Below are positions 1 through 12,376 of a stretch of 64,000 bases of DNA, in pieces; position 1 is the stretch's first letter; each line of letters begins with the position of its first letter. The notes under the pieces are model-generated. The model was not told the origin of the DNA, made no database searches, and worked only from the letters and a program-made list of their open reading frames with translations. A program made the translations under genes and the position numbers. Source of the stretch: Lithospermum erythrorhizon (lineage: Eukaryota; Streptophyta; Magnoliopsida; Boraginales; Boraginaceae); NCBI GenBank assembly GCA_019722365.1, contig JADFUC010000881.1, forward strand, positions 1-64,000. Direction: 5' to 3'.

Positions 1-1160
1 CTCAATTGTGCTTCGTTCCAGTTACGTATTGCTAGGAAGAGTAACCCGAGACCAACTCAGAGGTATTCTCTCTCTGCTAACTTTTTGTTGTTAATTGACA
101 AAGGTGAGCATGTCAGTTATGATGAAGCAGTACAATGTGATGATGTAATTAAGTGGGAGTTAGTGATGAAAGAGGAGATGGAGTCATTGATGACTAATAT
201 GACGTGGGAGTTGAATTCGAGCCGCGGGTAGCCATAACGAATATTGCGAAACAAATGGGTCCTGCTCCGAATCAAGGAAGAAACAGGGATGGTAGTAAGC
301 GGTACAAGGCTCGATTGGTTGTCAAGGGATTTCAACAGAAGGAAGGTATTGACTACCTTTGAAATATTCTCGCCGTAGTCAGGCAAGTAGCCAATTAAAT
401 TTGTTCTCGGGATTGGTAGCAAGGGATAATCTGCATCTTCAGCAGATGGATGTGAAACTACGTTTTACATGGTGATCTCGATGAAAATATTTATGAAGCA
501 ACCTCAAGGTTTTTAAGGTTAAAGGGAAGAGAATTTGATACCACTGAGCTTACGGAAGAGCTTGTATGGATTGAAGCCAGTTCGAGCGGTGGAACATTAC
601 CTTTGATAATTTTATGAAGAGGTTGAAGTTTGTGAGTTGTGAGACCAATCACTACTGTTACATGAGGAGGTTTGAAAAAGATTATGTCATTCTACTTCTT
701 TATGTGGATGATATGTTGATAATTGAAGGCGATTTCGGAAGATAAACATGTTGAAGAAGGATTATCGAGTGGAATTTGCAATGGAAGACGTAGGTGAAAC
801 TAAGCAAATTTTGGGAATGAGAATAATCAGAGATCGGAATTCTTTGAGATTGACACAAGAAGAATACCTGAAGAAGGTGATCAAGCGGTTCAAACATGTT
901 GGATGCGAAACCGGTTAGTACGCGATAAACATTCATTTCAATTATAAGTAGAACAATCACACGGGCGAGGATGAATTAGTATATATGGATAAGGTGTCTT
1001 ATGTACTGCGTTAGGTAGTCTTATGTATGTAATGGTGAACTAGACTGATATTGCACATACGTGGGAGTTATTGTAGTAGATTGGGGAAAGGCATGAAGTG
1101 GATTTTAAGATACGAATGGTAGTGTTGAAACTTTGTGTTTTTAAAGAAAATATGATATGG
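1..1160 (+). pseudogene. Tork-like Copia pol remnant, left part (RT to RNase H)
   Basis: Decayed reverse transcriptase and start of RNase H of a Ty1/copia retrotransposon, readable only by switching frames. Recognisable blocks are the start of RT (MKEEMESLMTNMTWEL, from about 166), RYKARLVVKGFQQKEGIDY (about 301-355), the catalytic YVDDMLI (701-721), KQILGMRI and LTQEEYLKKVIKRF (about 804-890), and GKGMKWILR with TLCF at the right end. The wording is closest to the Tork (Tnt1-like) lineage. The frame is broken by several stops and indels, so it is not functional. The 5' part (LTR, gag, integrase) lies outside the window. The element continues at about 19071, beyond the inserted minus-strand element. 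Confidence 0.85.
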
Positions 1161-2162
1161 TATTAGAATCTAGTATGAATTTTAGTTGTGATAAACACCA
1201 AATTCATACATCAGATCCCTCAAAATGATATAAATTAATCTAAAACACATAATTAACAATTATGAATACAAGAGTTCTTACATTCGCGGCCAGACGAAAT
1301 GAAACCAACTCCTCGAAGAAGATGCCTGTTGAATGCCCTTGAAAATCCCCTCTCGATTTCTTGTCAAACACAACGATGTCCTCGTTGCTGCGCACCGGAG
1401 GGAATGAATCGTAGACTTGAACTTGCTAGATTTGTGAGGAACAAAAATGGAAGAGAAATTCTCTTCCATTTCTTAGGGAGGAGGGGCGGCTTTCTCAAGG
1501 TGGAGGCAAAGGGTTTTTCATGAAATGAAAAAACCCTTGTCTCTTCCTTTAAATACCATTTGCCAATTTTCACCCGTTAAGCAACTCGTTAAGAAATCAG
1601 TTTAACTCGTTAACTTAATTAGACCGTTATGGCTTCCAATCAAATAATGAGTTACTAGTGAGTTGTTCCATTTTAATTAACTTAACAAGTCAATTAAAAT
1701 ACTAACAGTCACGCTCAAAATAACTTATCAAGTTATTCATCAATTTCAATTGCTTAATTGATTAAACTTGCAAGTTTAACCAATTGATGTTCATCAATAT
1801 ATATTTATCAAATATAAATATTGAGAGATACATTTCTCAATATACAAGTCTCGTTTAATTTCATGCATGAAATATAATTGAATATCAGCATATGTGTGTG
1901 TGACGCCCACAGGCTCGTATAATAGTAAGTTGTATATGATAATAATTGACCAATTACTATTATTATAGCGATTAATGGTAAGATCTAGCAATCGCTTCGC
2001 CAACCCCTTAAATTATCATGAGAACCCAAACTAGTAATATACAATTATTATGGTGGAACACTAAGTTCGATAATCACATTTAACCCGATCCGGTAAATGA
2101 ATTGATACATAATTGTCGCGGCGATCATAATAAAAGGAATCAATTCATTGATTTCTCAACCT
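1161..2162 (-). repeat. 3' LTR of the LARD-like element
   Basis: About 1 kb, matching 18366-19070 along most of its length, including the shared stretch with the TTCATCAATATATATTTATC core near 1790 and 18712. It contains about 270 bp (roughly 1200-1490) absent from the other LTR. It ends at the minus-strand polypurine tract CAAGTGGGAGG. The short open frames within it show no recognisable protein. Confidence 0.75.
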
Positions 2163-5100
2163 CCCACTTGCCCATGGGCCGATTACCTCTAATTCCTTTA
2201 TCATCTCTAGTCGTAGGGTAACCATAAGAAGTGTGTCATGAAACACCCACACTAACTTTCTTTTCGAGTATGAAGCTGAATAAGCATTTATGGCGTCCGT
2301 AAACCAATCGTACCAAGCGTGGCGAAATTTGAGATAACCGCTTGTATATCAAGAGACGGATAAAATTCCTCTGATATAGCCAGCATCTATCGTTATACTC
2401 ACTATGTGATGACATATACTAGATTTATAATCGGCAAAGGCGGGAGCGTTTGAGTCGCTAATTAATCTGAGCTCATATAACCTGAGATAGTTATATATAA
2501 ATGAGTCTAAATTGTCGAACCTAAAATTCTAAACAAATATCATAGGACACATATACATATCTTCTATCAATTCGTTTCGGTCATGCCGGCTCCCGGTGCA
2601 GGGCCGGCCCAGCGGTATTGATCTAGTCATGCGGGCTAACGTGATCAAAACACCATGTTAGTCATATAATGCTGTCGCCACAACTATCGACATCGACCAA
2701 GGCCTTTGGCTATCCTATGTTCTAGGCTTGAAGAGGTGTAATCAACAATTCATGTTGCCTCTCTAGAAATCATAGACTAACCCTGAGGATTTAACTTTAA
2801 ACAAATGGGATCTGATACATGTATATTATATATTTCAGCGACATGTAGAAATAAATAATGAGTAACTATATGAATGAATCCATAGCGTTCATGTAGTTTA
2901 CAGTTAACAATCAAATTAAAACAAACGAACTTTTTGTTTTAATTAATTATTTAACTTATTCGAGGAAAGTGAATGGCCCGGAAACCAGCTGAACTTTGCC
3001 ACGTTGAGTTCGCCCGTGCTTCGTGAAAACCAAACTTGGTTGAATCGCGGGGAAGGATACCGACTCCGAAATGCATGCTTAAATCCATACATGAATCTCA
3101 TAAGCTTGCATAACTGTAGGTCATTCGAGAGACATGCCAAAACAAAGGATAGTGGTTATAATCACGTCCCTTTATCTAAACGCTACTTACAAGCGATGCT
3201 ACATTCGTCGGCCAGTCTCTCAACCAAGGAAATCATTGATGACTAAGATTATCTGACGTAGTCATGAGCGATATGATCAAAATGGGTTTCAACCTCTTCT
3301 CGGGGTTATCGGGTAGGTTCTGACCACGACTCAGTGTATTAAAATACATGCATGCTTGTTAAATGCATATTATTTTAACAACGTTACCCGACAAAGCAGT
3401 TATTTGGTCAAGTTGTATCTTGAGTTAAAGCTTCCTTTTAGTTTTACTCACGAGCATACTAGACTCGGTCCTATTATGGAAATTCTTATTAATAGCTTTT
3501 CATATAGTGCAATTTGTCCATAATCTGAAATGCTCAGCATTCGATTACAAAGTGAAGATCAACAAGCGATCCGTTCAGCCAGCAACTATATTTACCTCTA
3601 TTCTCTTAAAGTTACTACCAAGTATTCGAATCGTGAGATACCTTTAGTAAAACTACAATTCCAATCACGGGAATCATGCTACGTCATAGTTGTGTGCATG
3701 ACCTTGACCAGCTGCAGTGAATCGCGTTACTATGTAATGAACTTCAACCGCTCTCGTTAATGTGAGGCCACTAGTGGGATTAGACCTCAATGAAGAGTTG
3801 CCTTGTCAATAAGAGAATACGTCTGTTATAAATTTAATCTATTATAGATTTCAATCACCTCGAGCTTTATGACATGCTTAAACTTAACGAAACAAATGTC
3901 GTACAGCTCACCTTATATATAATGTATTTGATCATAGCATGTGTCACATATACATGTTGGGCTCTGAATGTACAAGAATCTAATCGCTACTATACCCTCA
4001 CAAGGTTGGCAGGAAGATTTCTTGACAATTAGTGTATAAAACTTCATTTTATGCGATTCTGGCTCAGCTAACCTTTAAGGAACCGAGAGGTTCTTAAATC
4101 ACTCTTGATTCTTATTGATTTTCATCAAGTATCAAAGTGAGGAATATAACTCCATTATACTTTCAAATCTTAAGTTTACAACATTAGATTTAGTAGTATA
4201 GAAACTTTCTTTTACATTCATTTGAGATGTGAGTTAATGATATGAAGTATCCGTATTATTTGATCATTGCCAGGAACATTCTTTGGATAACTTGCTTATA
4301 CCCTTGCGTATTTACAACTTGTGGAATAGCAATAAGAAAGTTTGAAATAAACATGAGCACAGTCAACCAATGAATATGTTTAATATTGGTTTCTCAACCA
4401 AATGTATGATTAAACGCTCATTCATGACTGATTTCTCATTTAATGAGAATACATTTGTACTTCGATGGTCACCATCCAGGAAAGTAATATAGTATGGAGC
4501 TCTTACTCACGTGAATCACCATCCGAGAAGATAAAATAGAGCTTTATCTTCAGCGTGTATTCGCGTCTTATTTGGCTTAAATGACGCAAGTCATTTATTG
4601 GAGTATTATTTATTCATGTTGTCATTTTGTATCAACTGCGTTTAAACTTTAAATCATCCAAGAGTGGATACTTCTTGATATAACCCGAAGGGTTCTAATG
4701 CGATTTGGTATCTCCCTACGAACCCCACTTGAATGCATTCAATGCGTATTTATTTCCTTTATCTATACTTCATAATGAGACTCTATATGTACAATAAATT
4801 GCAACACTATAATGGATGGAAATAAATACCCGGCTTCATACGGTTATTTACAAAATGACTTCATGTCGACTTTGGATCTAAGTTAAATTATGTCTCACTA
4901 CGTTGACATAATACTAACTTATCTATGCGGAGCGTTCAAGTTTGTTTATCAAACACAACTCTTGAGTTGTCTCACAGGTTGAGCCTGAATAAATTAATTT
5001 AAAGGTAGGTGTAGCAACATACTTGCGTGTAAAATTATTTCATTCTTTGTGTTCGACCACGTTAAACCGCAATCCTTGCTTATCATCAGCTAATGACACA

Positions 5101-5923
5101 TCTAAGGTTAGAATGAAATTATCTTGGTATATGAAATTGAAAGATCTAAATCCATCCGTGTTTTAACTTCATTAAATACAATTCCTTAATTCATTATCTT
5201 AACAGAATGCGTTTAAGATTAGAATGATGTCTCATTCTTCGGATGATATACTCTTATATCGATGATACTTTTGACTCGGAGACTTGATAGTAGTCATATG
5301 GTCCTTTCCGTACCATATCAACTCGTGTATCATTAAATGACTCAAATCTTTAATTAACTTGCATGTAAACATACAAACTTAATTAAGACTAAGCGAATAC
5401 TCCACTAAGTCTAGTAGAGTGGAAGCTTAGTTCATCTTTTCAAGATTATACTCGAGTCTTGTTCTCTCTTTAATTAACTTTGGCAATAGCAAACATACAA
5501 ACTTAATTTAGACTAGACATCGCTAAGTCTAGTAGAGTTGACTTAGTTCGCTTCTTCAAGATTATGCTCGAAAGTCTTGTTCTCTTTAATTAACTTGTAT
5601 GTAAACATACAAGCTTAATTTAGACTAGTGAACCTCTAAGTCTAGTAGAGGTTGACTTAGTTCATCTTTTCAAGACATACTCGAGTCTTGTTCGAGGTCA
5701 TTATCCATAAGGAAGTATTATATTGTCGTTTTTTGTTCAAGGTGTCATATAAAGAAGAGTAGAGTAATGTTTCATGTCAGGAATCACTGATATGGAAGCG
5801 TGTAAGTCAAACATGACACTCTTTCTACTCTTTACAAGTGCAAAAGAAAAAGTTTGCAGAATCCCGACCATCTTCATGGAGGATTTAAAGCGTATTGCTA
5901 CTCTTTATAATGTAATCGCTTTA
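2163..5923 (-). other. LARD interior, 3' half: no coding capacity recognised
   Basis: 3.8 kb with no reading frame above 80 codons and no Copia or Gypsy motif on either strand. Composition is mixed rather than simple. The only clear structure is the tandem repeat near its right end (5350-5705). It is broken at 5923/5924 by the Gypsy LTR and resumes near 15312. Confidence 0.5.
5350..5705. repeat. Three-copy tandem repeat, about 118 bp per unit
   Basis: Each unit contains TCTTTAATTAACTT, then AAACATACAA.CTTAATT, AGACTA, CTAAGTCTAGTAGAG, TTAGTTC, TCAAGA and ACTCGA.TCTTGTTC. Units start near 5350, 5468 and 5587 and differ by short indels. CTAAGTCTAGTAGAG, flanked by GACTTAGTTC, gives imperfect inverted symmetry within each unit. 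Confidence 0.85.
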
Positions 5924-7084
5924 TGTAATAACCCGTTCTGAAAAAAAAAAAAAATTAAATTAAATTTTCGGTCGGTGGGACCGAAATAGTATAATTTTTT
6001 TAAATGATGATATTATTCGTAAAGAATTTTGAGCAATTTCATTTATAATTTAGTAGTGTTTGCCATGGAAAGAATTTTATCTTTGAACCGGGTTCGTGGA
6101 GATTTAAATGCGATAAGCGATTAACCCGAAACGAGCGGGACTCGATTTTTTTATAAATATCTTGCCGAGAAGCTTATCCTCATCATAAAACCAAGTCATC
6201 ATCTTCGTCTTTGTTCCATTTTTTGGCGAAATATTCACCCACTCCCCACCCAAAATTTCATTTCCATTTCTCTCTTCGATTGTCATTTCAGGCTTCAGAG
6301 ATAGGTTGTAGAATGTTGTTCTCCCCGTCATTCTCTTCGAGGTTAAGGTAAGAAATTTCAAATACATCGAGATATTTCTTGGGTTTTGACTTTATAGTTG
6401 ACTTTTAGTTGACTTTTCATAATTGAATTTTATGGTAAATCTTAGTTGGTTATGGGTTACGTAACGATATTTGAGTGATAGTCGTGATTTAGGAATCGTT
6501 TGAGGGCGTTATGTCGGAGTTGACTTTTAGGTTTCGGTTGACTTTTTATATGGATATTTATTTTTATAGACTTTAAATGTGTAGGAGGTTATATTGGGAC
6601 CTTATTATAGTTGTTATGATGTTAAATTGGTGATTTAAAATTGAGTAAAGGGTGTTATGTTGAAAAAGTGTAAATTCCAAGTTGAGCTATCATTGATATT
6701 TCGGAGTGTAGATTGTTAATCATGGACTTGTTAATTAACTAGAATAACTCATAAGTTGATTTGTAATGAAAAAGTGATAAGATGGATATTTAGCGGGGAA
6801 TGTCGATTGGGTTGTCCGATTGGATTATAATTCGATAGTTTTACCGTCGTATTGGAAGCTTGTTTAGAGATAGTTCCCACTAAGAGTTGGTTATGTATCT
6901 TCTAGAAACGCCGGTATAGTAGTAGGTCTTGATTACATAATTTATGGGTGTTGTTTAGCGTTGATGAGTAAGAAGAGGCGATTACACCTTGATTGTTTTT
7001 TCGCGAAGGTTTTGCGGTATTAGCTAAGCGAGAGGTGAGTACTTATCGCGGGTGTTACTTACGTACTTACTTTTTAAATTGTGT

Positions 7085-7262
7085 GAACATGTTATTATTG
7101 TGATATGATTTATGTGAGAATGATATACATGTTATTATGATATGATTATGTGAGAATGATATACATGTTATTATGATATGATTATGTGAGGAATGATATA
7201 CATGTCATTGTGTTATGATTACGTGAGAATGATATACATGTAATTGTTATATGATTATGTGA
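7085..7262. repeat. LTR tandem array 1, unit about 37 bp
   Basis: Four to five copies of a unit built from TGTGAGAATGATATACATG and TTATGATATGATTA. The corresponding array in the 3' LTR lies at about 13490-13675, and a diverged minus-strand version is at about 56020-56130. Confidence 0.85.
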
Positions 7263-7589
7263 TTATATTACGTAGCGTTGAAGATTGCTTGAGGCAATGT
7301 AAGCTTGAACTCCCAACTTATATTTTTTGATTTACAGCCTTGTCGGCACTTTTGATATGTTGTGGCCTTGTTGGCGGTTGTGTTTGATTATGATTGTGAG
7401 ATGCTTAGTTGTGTGCTTGGTTATTGTTTGGGAGTAAGTAGGCTGGTTATTGAGAGGTGATGGTTAGAGTTATCTATGAGCTTAGGGTGACTTGAGTATC
7501 GAGGTGACCATAGTTGGGATTACTAGGGATTAGGTGAGCTATAAACCGCTGCGAGGATATGTGGCGCTATTATTTTTATGCTTAGGGGT

Positions 7590-8060
7590 ATAAGGGGTAT
7601 GACTCTCTTTTGATCGCTTTCTTTGTGTGCATTGGCGGTGTGGCCACATACTACGGTATAGCGTGCGGTTTGGCCTTATGCTTAGGTATAAGAAGCGGTA
7701 TAGTCTTTTGATCAACTTTCTTTGTGTGCATTGTCGGTGTGGCCTATCTTGCAATTTTATGGCGTGCGGTTTGGCCTTATACTTGATTATAAGAGCGGTA
7801 TGAATCTTTTGATCAACTTTCTTTGTGTGCATTGTCGATGTATTACATACTACGGTATAGGCGTGCGGTGTGCCTTATACTTAGTGTATAAGTCTGCGGT
7901 GTGCACTTATACTTAGTGTATAAGTGCGGTGTGCCTTATACTTAGTGTATAAGGCGGTGTGCCTTGTACTTAGTGTATGAGTGCGTGTGCACATACTTTG
8001 TGTATAAGTGCGATTGTGCCTTATACTTTGTGTATAAGTGGAGTTTTGGCCTTATCTTTA
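7590..8060. repeat. LTR tandem arrays 2 and 3 (about 100-bp and 29-bp units)
   Basis: First come about three copies of a 90-110-bp unit containing CTTTGTGTGCATTG, CGGTGTGGCC and GCGGTATGA (7590-7860). Then come six or seven copies of a 29-bp unit containing CTTATACTTAGTGTATAAG (7860-8060). The short unit is an imperfect palindrome (CTTATAC ... GTATAAG), so each copy can form a small hairpin. The equivalent arrays in the 3' LTR are at about 14000-14470. Confidence 0.85.
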
Positions 8061-8910
8061 ACGGTATAAGTGCGGAATTGATTATTGATTAGTCCATTCA
8101 TGCGGGTAGGCAGTTGGTATATGCGCGTTAAGAGGATGATATCTTGGGTAGGGGATAACTGAGAGATAGGAGGTTTGATGACTAGAGTTTTAGTCGTTGT
8201 TGAGTCTATTGATTTCTTTTACGAAATTGTGCTTACTTGAACCTTATTATATCTTCATGTATTATGTTCGAGATTTCTAGCGGAATTATGTTGTATGACC
8301 TTTTTAGGTAGTCCACGGATATATGTATTTAATTCATATTTGACTATTATATTATTGATTGACTCTTTCCGTATGGTAAAGTTAGCACGTGTTAAGTTTA
8401 AAGCTCTAAGCACCATGACTTCGCCACTTTTTCGCGTTAGGCGGCATTTCATTTGTGCCGAGGTTGAGAAGAGACGGCGGTTGAGCCAAGAGGCTGTTTG
8501 AGTTTTTGTTCAGTGGCTAGAGTGAGCATCGGGTGGCGGAAGGGATCTACCAGCGGTCGATTTGATGTGTTGTCAATTTGTTTTGATTGTTGTATTTTCC
8601 TTTTTGAAACTTTAGCCTTGTCGGTGTTGTGTTTGTATTAGGGATACGGTCACGTATGTCACATTGTAACCTTACCGGCGTTACTTTATTTGGGATATGT
8701 TGTGTATATATATGGGTTTATCGTTTCGATATCGGTGATGGATTATAAATTTTAAAAGCTGTTTGATTTGGGAAACTTAATTGTGATCATTTTTTGGATG
8801 AAGCTTGAATTGTATTTTAAAGCTGAGTCATCCATCGGTTTGAGCGAACTCTGGTGTTCAGTTTTTAATGACTACCGCTCGGGCGGCCGGCAGGCGGATC
8901 GTTACAATTT

Positions 8911-8922
8911 TGGTATCGAGCT
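8911..8922 (+). other. Primer-binding site, initiator Met tRNA type
   Basis: TGGTATCGAGCT begins three bases after the proposed LTR end. It matches the start of the usual plant LTR-element primer site complementary to the 3' end of initiator methionine tRNA (TGGTATC.GAGC). This fixes the element's orientation as plus. Confidence 0.75.
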
Positions 8923-8999
8923 TAGGTTTGGATTACTTGGGTATCTGTGTGTGGTTGTGTCTTTCTCTTGTTTTCTTTAGTCGAGGAGAGTGGTGTCTT

Positions 9000-11900
9000 T
9001 TGTATAAGTCATGTCTTTTTCGCTTACATTCAGCGTAGGCATTTGGGATGCCGCTTTAGAGTGCGTGGGCGAGGTAGAGCGAGAGTGCAGGAGTAGGGCC
9101 GGAGGCCAGAGGCTGGTAGGGGCTATATTTGTCGATGAGTACAATGTGGACCGAGTCCGGAGGTCGCAGTCTTCGAGCATGTTGAGGGAGGTTGAGGTAG
9201 ACACCGTAGAGGTGTGAATGCTGGGGTGGGTAGAGCATGAGGGGGGTCGGAATTCAGCGAGCAAGTTGTTTTGACGGTTTGAAGGGATCCGCTGAAGTTT
9301 TTGAGAGGTTCGCCCGAGGCTTGAGGCTATTGAGTTCATCGGGACATGAAGTGATTTTTTGAGCCGATGGGGATTGTGGGCGGATAGAGTGAAGTTTCTT
9401 TGCTTATAGACTTCACGAGGGTGCGGCCCAGTGGGAGGAGCAGGTGCATCTCGGCTGCCGAGAGGGAGGTTCATGTTTCTGGGAGCGATTTGTTGAGCTC
9501 TTCCGGAGAATTATTGCTTGGAACCCAGATGGTGGCCTTGGAGAGAGGCGATTTAGTTGACCGCGGGGTTTGAGGCCAGTGGAGAGTCACGAGGGAAGCG
9601 ATTCGGTGGTTGTGCCGACTACGATGTTTATCGGTAGGCGAAGAGGATCAGCGTCGGGATTGGCGTGGGAATCGTCACGGATCTCGGCCCGATGGAGTTA
9701 CTAGTTTCCGTCTTTGTGAGGAATGCATTACGAAGATGGAAATGGAGTTAGCGAGCCGGGCGAGTGGATCGGGGAGGAGTCGGGCGAGACTTATTCCGAC
9801 AGACGCCCACAGCTCACAGAGTTGGAGGAGGACGGACCGGCGAGAGTCGTCTGGCGGGGGGGAGTCGCTTCGGTGCTCCGGCAGTCCGCCCGAGTTATGT
9901 TACTACTCGCCTTACGCGATTGGGCGCTGCGAGATCAGCGGGGTCAGTAGTCTTCGGGGTCAGAGAGGTATCCGTTGTTACCGTTATTGGTCAGTTAGAC
10001 GCGAGCGGGATTCTTTGGGAGAGGGTAATTAAAGTATGCTATCGATGCAGCGGCAGGACGACTGGCGAAGGAGTGTCCCGAGCACCGAGAGGAGCTTCGG
10101 CCCAATTCATTTGTCGGGAGGCGGGTTATCGAAGTCGTGGTGGTAGATTCGGCCGTGGAGCCGGGATATGGGCTGTAGGACCTCGGAGGAGTGTCGTGGG
10201 TAGGAGCTGAGCGGGCTGGTCGGGGAGCGATTCATCTTTATTCGCATCGGGAGGCGCAGATACCCCAGTGGTGGCAGTACATTATTTCTGTATGATGAGG
10301 CCGAGGTGTTGTTTGATTACGGGGGCTGCAATTCTTTTTGTTTCGAGTTTTATTTACGCCTTATACGTATGTGGTGTGCCTTTGCATTCCTTGAAGTTAT
10401 GACACACATGAGAGTCGGGTTGTGGTTAGATTGGTATATAGAGGCATCCTTTGAGTTGTTGGTGGTCGGGTTGTTGTCACGTTAGTTGCTTCCATTTGGG
10501 CTTTCGATTTTGACACCCCATCTTGGGTATGGATTGGTTGGGGAAACATCGTGCGTTATTGATTGCCATCGGAAAGAGATTGCTTTGTGGGTTCGAGAGG
10601 CCGGATATTCAGGTTGTGGAGACGGAAAGATTTTGCCTTTTCGAGTTTTGTATCGGCGCGAGGCTAGGAGATTGATTCGGAAAGGGTGTGTTGGATTCTT
10701 GGGTTATGTGGTTGATTTGAGTAGGAAGATATGGCATATTAGAATGCGGGTTGTTAGAGTTCAAGGATATTTTTCGAGGGGGCTACGGGTTGCCACGAGA
10801 GGAGATTGAATTCTTTATTGAGATTATTCGGTACAACACGATTTCTCTTCCACCGTCTGAGGATGGCTCCGGCCAATTAGGGAATTGCGGACTCGATTCA
10901 CGAGGAATTGGACAAAGTTCATCGGGGCCGAGTGTATCTCAGGTGGGGTGCACCGGTGTTGTTTGTGAAAAAGAAGGATGGATCGATGAGGGCGTGGGTG
11001 GCCCATAGGCGGTGAATAAGTGACCATTAAGAACGAAGCCCATTTCCCGAATTGGCGATTTGTTTGATCGGTGAAGGATGTCAAGGTGTTCGAATATTGA
11101 TTTGCGGTGCGGTTATCATCGAGTTGAGATCAAAGGGGAGATATTCGAAATCGGCTTTCCGATCTCGTTATGGAGCATTATGAGTTTATAGTAATACCAT
11201 TTGGATTGACAAATGCGCGGCGACCTTTATGGATTTGATGAACTGGGTATTTCGGGAGTATTTGGATGAGTTTTTGGTGGTATTCATTGACGATATTCTA
11301 ATATATTCTAGAGGGGAGGAGGAGCAGCAGGCGTTTGCGGTGTGTTGAGGACCTTGAGGCAACACCAGGTTATGCCAAGTTTTCCAAATCACGAGTTACG
11401 AGGTTGGCGAGGTCTGATTCACAGGTCATGTTATTTCGGGCGAGGTAATTTTTGTTGATCCACGAAGGTGGAGGGCGTGAACATTGGGCCGTCCTTGTGA
11501 GTGTGTGAGGTTAAGGAGTTTCTTGGGGTTAGGCATTTGGTGCTTATAGGGAGATTAAATTGAGTTCTTTTCCTTGATTGCGGCGCCATTGACGGAGTTG
11601 ACGAGGAAAAGGGTTCCGTTTATTTGGGATGATGATTGTGAGGGCCTTCGGGGATACTAAAGGGGAAATTCAACCGGCTCAGAGTGTTGGCGATAAATGC
11701 AGTTACGAGGGCTCGTGATTTATAGTGATACTTCGCATCAGAGGGAGTTGGGGTGTGTTCGATGCGAGAATGGGAAAGTGATTGCCTATGCTTCCCAGGC
11801 GGTTGAGAAATCACGAGAAGAACATCGACCATGATTTTGAGCTAGTGGCGGTATTCGTTGCGTTGAAGTTGTGGAGACATTATACGTATGGGGTTAAATG

Positions 11901-12120
11901 CCCGGATTTTCTTGTCACTTAAGAGTTTGAAATATCTTCCGGCCAGCGAGAGAGATTTGAATTTAGGGGTAGAGGGAGGTGGATGGAGTTCATAAGTGAT
12001 TATGACTTGAGTATTGAGTACCGCCCCAAGGAAGGCAAATGTAGTAGGCGATGCCGCTTTAGTAGAAAGAAATCAAGGACCAGGGATGAAATAGGTAGAA
12101 TTTGGCAATGTCGGTAGCGA
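9000..12120 (+). pseudogene. Gypsy (Tekay-like) gag-protease-RT-RNase H remnant
   Basis: Polyprotein readable only across several frames. Gag is indicated by EGAAQWEEQ (about 9418-9447). The protease region has GTLFLYDEAEVLFDYGG (about 10275-10325), matching the VLFD.GA active-site region with the catalytic context altered, then ILGMDWLGKHRA and IDCHRKEIAL (about 10520-10590). RT has LIRKGCVGFLGYVVD (about 10673-10716), VKKKDGS (about 10966-10986), [15 protein letters not shown] (about 11170-11216) and the catalytic [10 protein letters not shown] (11280-11309). RNase H has HDFELVAVFVALKLW RHYTYGVK (about 11830-11900) and DYDLSIEYRPKEGK (about 12000-12040). Only 250 bp separate this from the 3' LTR, so integrase is deleted. 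It cannot make a working polyprotein. Confidence 0.85.
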
Positions 12121-12376
12121 CGGGGAGATTTTTACCGCCCGTATAGGGGAGTTCGACCGGTGCTTGTGGATCGAATCTTAGAATTTCGGCGAGATGATGA
12201 GGCTGCGGGTTAGCCGAGTAGGGATGAAGTGGGGTGATCCCGATTTCACGGTTGACGATAGTGGAGTTAGTATTCCTTTATTTTGTGTGATATTTGATTT
12301 TTATGTTATTATATTGTTACCTTGATTGTTTGAGGGTTGTTAAATTTAAATTAAAGGTTATTAGGTGGGTAGATTA

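Larger units (their letters stand above)
5924..8907 (+). repeat. 5' LTR of the Tekay-like element
   Basis: Starts TGTAATAACCCG, has an A-run and the motif TTTTCGGTCGGTGGGACCG just inside, and ends near GGCGGATCGTTACA directly before the primer-binding site. It contains three internal tandem arrays (about 7085-7260, 7590-7860 and 7860-8060), all also present in the 3' LTR. Segments of the same LTR family recur on the minus strand at 53529-57498. Confidence 0.85.

Noticed and set aside
3004..3760. 80- and 76-codon plus-strand frames in the LARD interior as genes
   Set aside because: No recognisable family, no start context and no splice continuation. Lengths are within chance for this composition.
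7860..8060. Regularly spaced short repeats resembling a CRISPR array
   Set aside because: The units are contiguous and lack unique spacers. The array is inside a Gypsy LTR and recurs in the other LTR copies, and the genome is eukaryotic.
8977..9474. 165-codon minus-strand frame
   Set aside because: Antisense shadow of the Gypsy gag region, including the EGAAQWEEQ segment on the plus strand.
9610..10210. Overlapping plus-strand open frames of 75-148 codons, possibly a novel Arg-rich protein
   Set aside because: They are alternate frames of the decayed Gypsy gag/protease linker. GC-rich codons make long frames here, and none has a coherent domain.
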